A stretch of 64,000 nt of DNA from NCBI GenBank assembly GCA_022495995.1, contig JAFEMH010007511.1:22925-86924 (forward strand). The letters are read 5' to 3'. This document shows positions 11,682 to 21,790 of this stretch, in pieces (within the stretch, counting starts at the first letter, position 1; every line of letters starts with the position of its first letter). The position numbers and the translations under genes were made by a program. Origin of the DNA: Adenophora triphylla var. japonica (Eukaryota > Streptophyta > Magnoliopsida > Asterales > Campanulaceae). Under the pieces are notes generated by a model. The model worked only from the letters and a program-made list of their open reading frames with translations. It was not told where the DNA came from and searched no databases.

Positions 11682-11690
11682 CATTGAACA

Positions 11691-12212
11691 TTCAGAACCC
11701 ATGATGATGCATTCCAGGTAACTATATTTCTTCACTATTATTCATGAAAATTATTTAAATGTTTATCCATATATATATATTTATTTATTTATTCATTTAC
11801 GTATATTATAATTTATAAGCGATATTTTTTTTTTTTGGTTTGGTGGAATAGAATGAGATGAAAATCTTCACAACCAAAATAGTTGACATGTTACAGCAAG
11901 AAGCACTTTTTGCATCTCAAGGAGGACCTATAATATTAGCTCAGGTAAAATGAGTAATTTTAATATTTAATAATTTCTTCAGAAAATATTTCTGTAATTG
12001 ACCATTTTATTCTTCCTATTTCTTTCCTGAAAAAAAAAAAAGATTGAGAATGAGTATGGAGATATTAGCTATAATTTTGAAGCTGCATTACATATTTTTC
12101 TGTGTGTTTAGTTCTTGTTACAGATCGAAACTTGCAATGGCTTTTACTGTGATCAATTTCAGCCCCAAAACAAAAGTGTTCCTAAGGTGTGGACTGAAAA
12201 TTGGAGTGGCTG
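11691..12212 (+). pseudogene. BGAL-like: Beta-galactosidase (GH35) exons captured by Helitron
   Basis: Four consecutive exon pieces carry plant GH35 signatures: FRTHDDAFQ (about 11691-11717), a 31-codon exon at 11852-11944 ending [25 protein letters not shown] from 12043, and [10 protein letters not shown] to WTENWSGW at 12124-12212. Borders match GT/AG where tested. IENEYG is the region of the GH35 acid-base glutamate, and WTENWSGW follows the usual order. Most of the roughly 700-850-residue enzyme is absent, so this is cargo and not a functional gene. The piece from 12043 to the next acceptor is shorter than the normal exon, so internal sequence has been lost. Confidence 0.88.
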
Positions 12213-12811
12213 GTAAGACTATATAACTAATATATACATGAGTAATTACTTCTTTTGACCGCTCCTTCTTCTCCCCCCCCCCCCTTTTCTCTAATGTGTC
12301 AACAACCTTTTCCATACCGCAAATAACCCTAAGCATATAAACCAATACTTCTCATATACGTCCTGAAAAGTTGGATCAACTTTTACTTACTTCAACCAAA
12401 ATGACATTGCACTTTCAATCTGCTTAAACAAACTAAAAAAAAACAATCGAAAAAGTTGAAAAAAATAGAGCTTCACAGTGATCAGCTGCTGCTGTTATAG
12501 GGTAAGAAATATGATATTTTCATAAAAATAATTATAGTACTTTCTTGCTGCAGTCTGCTGAAGTGCATCTAAAATCTTAAACTAAGTAGTCTTCTTAGTT
12601 CGAGTCTAATGCTAAAAGAAGTAAATGAAAACTCGAAAAGTAAATAATTTTAATTGATCAAAAAAGACACTTGCAGAGAGAAACTGGGGTATAATAAATC
12701 CAAAGACTTTCTTGACATTAGTCCCTCTAAAATCATCACAAATATGGAATTGTGTTGTTCAACTCTTTAAAAACTTTCTGGAGTATTACTCCCAACCATG
12801 AACAGGAAGGC

Positions 12812-13667
12812 GCAAGCAATTTACCCATAGCAAACATCATAAAAGTTAATACAATTTCTTTTATCTCTTTGTGGTTTCTTTTAAAGATAACACAGAAGAA
12901 GAAAAAACACACACACATACACATAACCCAAATTGATTTAAGCATCAATAATACTAACATGAGCAAACAACAAAACAAAAATAATCACAATAGAATATTA
13001 CATAGCTGGTGAAGCAAGGAGAAAATAGAGAGAGAGAGAGTTGGAGAAAAAGCGTACCTGAAGCAAATAGTTTCTGCGAAAAAATTGGAGCAAAGAAATT
13101 GGGGGAAACAATAAATATACACAGATAACAACGCAGGATCCGGATTAATTCGTATGACTCGGAGATAGTTGAGACTGAGACTCGAGAGATTGAGGGTAAT
13201 TTGAGGGATAGTTGAGACTGAGACTCGAGAGATTGGGGGTAATTTGAGGGATGAAGAATCGGAGCCTTGTTTATATAATTCATCCATGGAGGAAATAGAG
13301 TTGGAATGGGATTTGTTATAATGAAACGGAGAAGGAGAAGGATTTGGGGAGATTAGGGCGAAGGAGGAGAAATCGGAATTGGGGTAGAAATCATTCATCA
13401 AATCCGGTTGAGAGTAGGTGGAATCGGTCACCAGCCATGGAGGAAAGAGAGTTGGAAAGGGATTTGGGGAGATTATCTGTGGGTTTTGTGAGGAGACGTT
13501 TTTTTGGAGGAGAAGTAGCAACTGTTAGGGGAGATTATTAACCGGTGTAGGAGACTTTTTTTCCATTTTTTTCAACTTTAAATCTAGGTCGTTCTTTATG
13601 TTTTGCGAGATTAAATCCTAGCCACTCTTTGTGTGGCGGTTAGATGTGAGTTGTATTGTATTATAGA
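12812..13667 (-). repeat. Helitron 5'-terminal block, copy A (shared with H2)
   Basis: Nearly identical to 15858-16717, differing mainly in the length of a GA run near 13030. It contains an internal tandem duplication ('gagactgagactcgagagat' twice, about 13162 and 13211) and AG-rich sequence like a captured 5' leader. Minus-strand ORFs here (for example 13521-12985) resemble no family I know. The region 12213-12811, between the beta-galactosidase exons and this block, shows no recognised gene. Confidence 0.9.
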
Positions 13668-13957
13668 CTAGTACTCCGAGCCCGTGCGAACCGCACGGGT
13701 CAGTACCCCCACTTATATCCCCACTTCCATCAAAGACTCTTTTTCTCATTATTATAATTCAAAGCCGCCTTTTGTCAAAAATACCAGCAAAGACTTCCAA
13801 ATATGTCAAAATAGAGATGAAATATATAAACACGGAAAATAATAAAACAATATCTAAACTTTATAATTTAAAAATAAAATTGAAGAATTCTACGCCTCAT
13901 TTATTCCAAAGAAAAATGAATGTTTAATTATAAAAAAAAATGTAAAGTAAGCATTTA

Positions 13958-14274
13958 TTAGTCTTCAGGTTCCGATTTCACATCAGTGACGGTAGTAGAA
14001 AAACGCGCGGCAGCATTTCTTGCGGCAAAAAATGCGATAGCATTTTTCTCGGCCTCATCCTGAGCATTGAAAAAAATAAAAAGATATTAAACACAATAAT
14101 TTAACTATAATAGATGAATTAAATTAGATTATATATATAAGAAAAATATACCATTTCGTCAATAAAAGTTGGGTCATCCCAAATATCATCATCGGAATAG
14201 AGAGGTTCAGTCTCTTGTACAATATTAGTAGCCGGAGGAGGCACTTGCAAATTATCAACCACGGGGGTGGGTGC
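13958..14274 (-). CDS. Accessory acidic C-terminal exons of Helitron H2
   Basis: Counterpart of the H1 exons: 14274-14152 (41 codons; SDDDIWDDPTFIDEM) and 14059-13958 (33 codons plus stop; ends VTDVKSEPED). Both exons remain open and phase 0 although the adjacent helicase is frameshifted. The flanking introns have diverged. Shared residues are DDIWxxP and VTDVKxEPxD. No start codon or upstream partner remains in H2. Confidence 0.5.
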
Positions 14275-14589
14275 CTATTAGATACATGAGATCAAGAATA
14301 TATAAATTAAATCAAATAAGCCATATGTAATCATGAACGAACATTATAACTTGAGTTATACACATATAGTAACAGTTAAATAATAATATTTTATACTTGT
14401 AATAGGCTATATAAAACATGAGATCAATAATATATAAATTTTAATCAAATAAGCAATATGTAATCAAGAACAAACATTGTAACTCGAGGTATACACATAT
14501 AATAACAGTTACATAATAATAATTTATACTTGTAGGCTATAAAAGGATGAAAGATGTTACATTCAGAAAAGAAATTTTAGGAATCATAC

Positions 14590-15841
14590 CTATTATATAA
14601 GCCTCACGGAAGTACTTCAGATAAACAATATTTGTTGTGGATGTGTCATCTCCGATGGTGATGGAAATGAGAATCGTTATCCTATTGAATGTAGTACATC
14701 TTGATAAAGCAACATATAATTGGCCATGAGTGAACACTGGTGTCCAAAGATCAATGCCGACAAATATAACAGATTGACCTTCTGACTTATTTATACTCAT
14801 TGCAAAGCACAACCTAATTGGAAATTGGCGCCTTGTAATTTGAATAATAAGTTTGGTCGAAGAAGGCGTAAGAGAAATTCTTGGTATAAATACCAAATTG
14901 CCTACTTTATCTCCCGTCAAGATTTTAGCCTCAATAATACGTTGCCCACATCGAACTACTCTTAATCTTGTTCCATTGCAAAGACCATCCCTAGGTGCAA
15001 GATTCCTCATCAAAATAATCGGGCAACCAACTTTCAACCGCAAGTCCGAAGGGGAAGACCAAGGATTCAATGAGTTCAAAAACTCTATTGGGTATCGATT
15101 TGCCATAATCGGATCACCGGTATCATCATCTCGTATATTTGTACGCCGATAGATAACCTGATGATATTGCTGAAACATCTCTAATGCTTGAAGATTTATG
15201 TAATTGACATCATCATTACGCGGGGACAAAATTGTTCGATCAGTTAAGAACCGAGCAGTAGAAGTCCCCGGAATATGCAATGTTGGATAAACTTCTCTTA
15301 TTAGCTCGTTGACGTCTTTACACTTTCGGATAGTAGAAGAAGTTCAATTGTCTCATCTGGATCGCTTCCCACCTTGGATGGAAATTTATGTAATGTTAAT
15401 TATGAATGATTATAAAAGAAATATTTAATTTGAATGCATAACTATTACCTTGTTCAAGTATTCCGCAAATTCAACATTCGCGAGATCATTTCGATCCAAC
15501 CGCATGTTTTCCGATAGAGTCAAGACATATATCTTCGTCCAAAGTGATGATTTTTGGAGAGTTGACCCCACAATTTGTTCACGGTGCCCCTTAGGTATAA
15601 CTGGCAAAGTTTGACGAAAATCACCACCAAAAACAACAGTAATTCCACCGAAAGGGCTATCATTATCACAAATATCACGAAGGCTGCGATCGACGGCCTC
15701 AACGCAATGGCGATGTTGCATAGGAACCTCATCCCAGATTATTAATTTTGTATCTCTAAAGAGTTGGGCATGAATTGACTGTTTTGTAAATGAACACAAC
15801 GTATCTTCCAACACATTCAACGGTAGACAAAAGGTAGAATG
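14590..15841 (-). pseudogene. Truncated helicase C-terminal part of H2
   Basis: Similar to RepHel of H1. An upstream piece 15841-15447 includes [10 protein letters not shown] and GDFRQTLPV, followed by an intron. The final exon starts near 15371 ([11 protein letters not shown]), is frameshifted near 15345, then continues [16 protein letters not shown] to YVALSRCT. A missing base near the end relative to H1 shifts the terminal residues. Here the helicase motif reads NKSEGQ rather than NKSQGQ. The N-terminal edge is cut at 15841 by the rearrangement junction. Confidence 0.9.
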
Positions 15842-15862
15842 TTACATAGCTGGTGAAGCAAG
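15842..15862. other. Template-switch junction in H2
   Basis: A 21-bp patch equals sequence found at about 12999-13018, inside copy A. It is followed, through a shared GCAAG, by sequence equal to 12812 onward. The left border shares TAGAAT with copy A. Two microhomology jumps explain the join. Confidence 0.7.
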
Positions 15863-16717
15863 CAATTTACCCATAGCAAACATCATAAAAGTTAATACAA
15901 TTTCTTTTATCTCTTTGTGGTTTCTTTTAAAGATAACACAGAAGAAGAAAAAACACACACACATACACATAACCCAAATTGATTTAAGCATCAATAATAC
16001 TAACATGAGCAAACAACAAAACAAAAATAATCACAATAGAATATTACATAGCTGGTGAAGCAAGGAGAAAATAGAGAGAGAGAGAGAGAGTTGGAGAAAA
16101 AGCGTACCTGAAGCAAATAGTTTCTGCGAAAAAATTGGAGCAAAGAAATTGGGGGAAACAATAAATATACACAGATAACAACGCAGGATCCGGATTAATT
16201 CGTATGACTCGGAGATAGTTGAGACTGAGACTCGAGAGATTGAGGGTAATTTGAGGGATAGTTGAGACTGAGACTCGAGAGATTGGGGGTAATTTGAGGG
16301 ATGAAGAATCGGAGCCTTGTTTATATAATTCATCCATGGAGGAAATAGAGTTGGAATGGGATTTGTTATAATGAAACGGAGAAGGAGAAGGATTTGGGGA
16401 GATTAGGGCGAAGGAGGAGAAATCGGAATTGGGGTAGAAATCATTCATCAAATCCGGTTGAGAGTAGGTGGAATCGGTCACCAGCCATGGAGGAAAGAGA
16501 GTTGGAAAGGGATTTGGGGAGATTATCTGTGGGTTTTGTGAGGAGACGTTTTTTTGGAGGAGAAGTAGCAACTGTTAGGGGAGATTATTAACCGGTGTAG
16601 GAGACTTTTTTTCCATTTTTTTCAACTTTAAATCTAGGTCGTTCTTTATGTTTTGCGAGATTAAATCCTAGCCACTCTTTGTGTGGCGGTTAGATGTGAG
16701 TTGTATTGTATTATAAA
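15858..16717 (-). repeat. Helitron 5'-terminal block, copy B
   Basis: Second copy of 12812-13667, with a longer GA run near 16071. The near-identity over about 860 bp implies that H1 and H2 separated recently or were homogenised, in contrast with their clearly diverged 3' halves. Confidence 0.9.
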
Positions 16718-16837
16718 TATAAGACTACTTGTTGTTCCATTTAAAAATACACAATTTTTAATTTTTGCTTAAAAACAGTAATCATATTTGGACCAAAGAA
16801 GTAACAACAATATAGTGTTAGTCATTTTATAAACATA

Positions 16838-16948
<111 letters not shown>

Positions 16949-17269
16949 TTAGGTGGTATCTCCTTCAAGAGTATCTATTTACAAGCAAATCTTATTTTGG
17001 ACAAAAATATATATGATGGGGATATATATGATGAAAAATTCAATCAAAGAGAGAGAGATATACTAACTCTCTCTCTCTCTCTAATACTAACTATCTCTCT
17101 CTCTCTCTCTCTCTCTTATTTAATACTAACTCTCTCTCTCTCTCACTTTAATGATTACAATTTTGCCCCCATCATACATATGGTTGCTTTGAAAAACGAG
17201 GAACATTTTTGTCCTAAAAATAATGGGCCACTTGTTAGGATACTCCTATGGTGGATATCCTAACAAAAC

Positions 17270-17388
<119 letters not shown>

Positions 17389-17400
17389 GAGATAAATATA

Positions 17401-18510
17401 TACTGAGTATTATTCACATAAAAATACGTTTTGAGAATAGAAACATTCATATAACTCAAATATATATTAACCGAGATAAATATTATACCGTATCGATAGA
17501 AAGTTTGCATATGTCGTTAACATCCGGTTTTCTCATTTTCATTTTTATCACATTGAGATAGTTTGTCATCCTTCTAAATAAACACATGTTAAAACATATA
17601 AGAACCAAATTAGTAATAATAAATAAAATAAAATGTACTATTTCAAATATAAATAAATAAATTGTAAAAAATATTAAATTAAAAATACCTTATCACTTGA
17701 CTCATTAAACCATTGATCTTCTCTCCAGTTCTCCATTTTCTCAAAATTTATATTTTATTTTTAGCAATTTAGAATATCACTAGTAATATACTCTATGTTT
17801 ATGTTTATATTCTACTAATAGGAGGATTGAGTTAGAATGAAAAGTGAAGATTTATATTGTCAAACTCATTTACTTCCAACTGTATTTTTTGAAACTGAAA
17901 AAAAAATTATTATAAAAATTAACTAGCAGCAAACTCGTGCGATGCACATCGATTATACTGAGTATTATTCACATAAAAATACATTTTGAGAATAGAAACA
18001 TTCATATAACTCAAATATATATTAACTGAGATAAATATTATGCCATATCGATAGAAACTTTGCATGTATCGTTGACATCCGATTCATTTTCATTTTCATC
18101 TTTATCACCTTGAGATAGTTTGTCATCCTTCTAAATAAACACATGTTAAAACATATAAGAACCAAATTAGTAATAATAAATAAAATAAAATGTACTATTT
18201 CAAATATAAATAAATAAATTGTAAAAAATATTAAATTAAAAATACCTTATCACTTGACTCATTAAACCATTGATCTTCTCTCCAGTTCTCCATTTTCTCA
18301 AAATTTATATTTTATTTTTAGCAATTTAGAATATCACTAGTAATATACTCTATGTTTATGTTTATATTCTACTAATAGGAGGATTGAGTTAGAATGAAAA
18401 GTGAAGATTTATATTGTCAAACTCATTTACTTCCAACTGTATTTTTTGAAACTGAAAAAAAAATTATTATAAAAATTAACTAGCAGCAAACTCGTGCGAT
18501 GCACATCGAT
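17401..18510 (-). repeat. Two tandem 555-bp units, each with a Helitron-like 3' end
   Basis: 17401-17955 and 17956-18510 are highly similar, with a 555-bp period. Each unit contains ACTAG followed by GCAGCAAACTC and a small GTGC-GAT-GCAC hairpin (17923-17947 and 18478-18502), a degenerate minus-strand Helitron 3' terminus like the one at 27920. No 5' end or protein is seen. Confidence 0.8.
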
Positions 18511-20625
18511 TATATATTGCCATGCATGTACTAAAATAGTAAATCGAAAGACCAAAGTGTGAATACTAATCAAACATTTCAAAATACTTCCTGAAACAAA
18601 ACATTCGTAGTAGATTTAGCACTTGAAGAACTATCATCTCCACCGACAACAATTTTCCACCAAATAGTGTTTCACTTCTACTCGAATCAATACTTTTCAA
18701 GATATCTTTCAATAAAAAATAAAGAAAATTTACATAGTAAGCTATTCTCTTCGAAAGTATGCATGCAAACCTTTTTAAATCTCTAAAATGAATGTTCAAT
18801 AATTTTTCAAATTTGCTATTTAGTTAAGAGAAAATCTAATTTTTTTTATATTTATTTTAAAATAGAGTGAGTAAAAATAAAGACTTGCTCGAAGAAATTG
18901 AAGCTTATAAAATAGAATCACATATCACCTTTTATAATTTTCTAAAACATTTTTTCACTTTCTTTTTAACCAACCTTTTTTTCTCTCTCCCCTATACTAA
19001 TTGGGTAATAGTAAGGACACAAAATAATTACAAAAATTTGCTTATAAAATCGTAAATGTAATAATTTTATTATTGTTTTTAATTAGAGTGTATTGAGTCC
19101 ATTACAAATGCTATCATAAATATCGTCAATTAATTTCGTTAGCAAGATTTTGTGGATAACTTTCAATCTGTCACCCAAAAATCCCAAATCAGCTTCATGC
19201 CTTCAAATAAATTATCTTTACATTTAATGATACTTTTTACTTTCAACACAAAGAAAAATTTAACTTCTTCCTCATAGTCAGCCCATCACCCCTAAATTAT
19301 GTCTATAAACTAAAAAATAGAGTCATGGCTCCACCCCCCATTTAGTTTTCTCGATTTATCGATTTTTACATTAAAAATATCAATTTTTACTTTAAAATAT
19401 TATTTATATTAGTAATCATTTAAAAAAATTAATGCACCATTTTAAAATTTTTTATTCTATATTTACATTTTATTTAATTTTATGATAACAAAACATTGAA
19501 TGAAGTTACAAAATAAAAAAACGAAATACTCTATTTCTATAAAAAAATATGTCATCATAAATTAAAAAATAATGATCAAGTAATAAAGAATTTTAATTTT
19601 TAAACAAAGTAGCTAAAAAACGTTTAAAAAAAACACAAAATAAAGTAGCTAAGTTCAAAGAATAAAAAAGTAGCTTCCAATTTTAAGCCTAGAAATTCGT
19701 CAATTTCTAAAAATAAGTTCGTTTAATGAAATTTATAATTTTCAAAGTAAGAAGGTTTTGATTAAAAAAAATGTGAAGGATTTTTTTTTTGATAATATTA
19801 GAAAATAGTTTTTTATTTCTTGAAAGATAATATTAGAAAACAGTTACGACAGACACTTATCACCATTTTAATTGTATGACTTTTATTGAAAATAGTAGTA
19901 TCTTCTTACCTTTTTTTCTCAATTAAGTTATCTTCTTGCTTCAAATAAATAAATAAATAAATAAATCTCAATCATCTTATTTGCTTAAATTTGAAATCAT
20001 GAACATTTTTCTTTTATTTTTTCAATCATTCATATTTATTTTTTGAAAGTAAAAATTCATATATTTTTTTGTTTAAAATTAAAGGATTATTATTTATAGT
20101 GCTGATTAATTAATGAAAAAGAAAAAAAATTGCACATTTCCAAAAGTTTTCAAAGAGTGTGAGTAGTATAGATCACTTTTTCACTTTCTCTCTACCCATG
20201 TTCCAAAACCATTTGCTAAAACTATGTGTTGAATCAATTTTCATTTTCAGCCCCTTGATGGTGACATTTTTGGGCTCCAACTTGCCGAATTTAGGAACGA
20301 CTTTGCTTTAATATATTTATAGATTGTTAAAATAAGTAGTAATAGGGTAAGATAATTAACGAATCTACCATTTTCCTATGCACCTGCACGAAAAAAGAGA
20401 AAAAGTTAGTGTGAAAGAAAAAAAAAGTTGTGGGAATAGAAATTTCCTATTTCCTTTCAGGTTATTAGCATAAATGGCATAACAACTTTTACAGCATGTT
20501 TTCATTGGCAAGCTTGATAACCTTGAAAATGCATCCAAATTCTGCACATAAATACTTCCCCGTTTCATTTTATTTGATCATATTTAATTTTTGATAGTCG
20601 ACATAAATCAATTTTGATCATCTTT
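18511..20625. other. AT-rich region without recognised genes
   Basis: Both strands carry only short ORFs without recognisable similarity. An (AAAT)n run lies at about 19942-19966. This is probably decayed transposon or intergenic sequence. Confidence 0.5.
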
Positions 20626-21039
20626 TGTGAAGCAGGCGTTGAAAGCACTGAACAAGTGGACGACCGCCCAGCTGAAGTGGGCGACCGCCCAGCTGAAGTG
20701 GGCGACCGCCCAGCTGAAGTGGGCGACCGTCCAGCCTCTTTTCCCATCAATACGAAAATGCCTGTACAAGTGGGCGACCGCCCAGGCAATATGAGCGACC
20801 GCCCAGCTTTAAAATCAAACGAGGTTAAAATCTCTGTACATGTGGGCGACCGCCCAGGAGCAGATCTGACGGAAATTTAGTTTCCTTTTCTCATTATTTC
20901 CTTGGTTGATTAGGTTTAATTTTGTTAATTTCCTTTTCAACATAGAACTCTTCAGCCCAAATTTTATTGTAACATATATATTCACAAATTGATTAATGAG
21001 AATTCAAGTTTTGGGAAAATCATAATTTGTTTTCCTACA
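20626..21039 (+). repeat. Copia 5' LTR with palindromic minisatellite
   Basis: Starts TGTGAAGCAGG and ends CCTACA. From about 20655 to 20850 it holds repeats of a roughly 21-bp unit with core TGGGCGACCGCCCA, a 6-bp inverted pair around AC. In this LTR the unit is repeated about four times consecutively plus scattered copies; the 3' LTR has fewer consecutive copies. The array is in the promoter-upstream (U3) half. Confidence 0.9.
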
Positions 21040-21790
21040 TGGTATCAAAGCGGCATCATACACAAGTTTGAATCAATAGTGGGGAACGATGCTCTTGTCA
21101 ATAATCCCCCTAAAATCGAATATAATTCTCCGTTTTACCTTGGTCCTCAGGATAGGCCAGGAGATTTTATTACTCCTACTCGTTTCAATGGTGAAAATAT
21201 GATGATTGGGCTAGTGATATGCAAACAGCTCTTGAAGCTCGCCGGAAATTTGGTTTTCTAGATGGTACGATTGCTCAACCTATTCTTCCCTGCACCACCT
21301 CTGATTGGAATACTATTCATGCCATGTTGATTTCTTGGATTATGAATACTATTGAATCCAACGTTAAGAGCACTCTCTCGAAATTGAGAGATGCTAAACG
21401 TTTGTGGGACTCTCTTAAAAATTGATATGCTGTGGTTGATGGTCCACGCATTCAACAATTAAAGGCTTCTATTGCTCGTTGTGAGCAAACTAAAGGCATG
21501 ACGGTGGCTACATATTTTGGTAAATTGACTGGGTTGTGGGAAGAAATCCATAGCCATGAACCTTTGATCAATTGTACTTGTTGTGACAATTGTTCGGCTG
21601 CTCAACAACATGCGGATCGCAGAGAGATAGGCAAGCTTCATCAATTTCTTATGGGTTTGAATTCCGAGTATCATGCCAATACTCGCACCAATATTTTGTC
21701 TATGGATCCTCTTCCTGGGCTTGATAGGGCATATAAATTGGTGGTCAGGATGAGCAGGTTCGTCTTGCCAAACCTGTTCTTGAAGATGTG
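21040..21790 (+). pseudogene. Copia GAG, frameshifted
   Basis: Readable pieces include ITPTRFNGEN, then in another frame DWASDMQTALEARRKFGFLDG (missing base near 21200), a TGA at 21423-21425 where an Arg is expected, EQTKGMTVATYFGKLTGLWEE, and another frameshift near 21745. The zinc knuckle CTHCKKTGHDSTTC lies just downstream, in the pol frame. Confidence 0.88.

Larger units (their letters stand above)
5040..13667 (-). mobile_element. Autonomous-type Helitron H1 (8.6 kb) with captured host exons
   Basis: The 3' end on the minus strand is an 8-bp GC hairpin (5072-5054), an 11-nt spacer, then CTAG ending at 5040. The 5' end is TCTATAATACAATA starting at 13667. The base left of CTAG is A, as Helitron insertion between A and T requires. 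It contains a RepHel gene with open frame (5884-10938), accessory exons (5358-5669), and antisense fragments of CNOT9-like and beta-galactosidase genes. The last ~860 bp are shared nearly identically with H2. It touches H0 on one side and H2 on the other with no intervening base. Confidence 0.85.
13668..16717 (-). mobile_element. Internally deleted Helitron H2 (3.05 kb)
   Basis: The 3' end is hairpin CCCGTGCG/CGCACGGG (13681-13699) plus CTAG at 13671-13668, directly abutting the 5' end of H1. The 5' end at 16717 reads TTTATAATACAATA, one substitution from the expected TC start, and a T follows outside. Inside are only the accessory exons, the C-terminal third of the helicase, and the shared 5' block; the Rep half is gone. 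H2 is therefore nonautonomous and would depend on an H1-like source. Confidence 0.82.

Noticed and set aside
12954..13521. 178-codon minus-strand ORF in the Helitron 5' block (and its copy at 16044-16571)
   Set aside because: No recognisable family; contains an internal duplication and AG-rich leader-like sequence. The duplicate is explained by Helitron relatedness, not by coding constraint.
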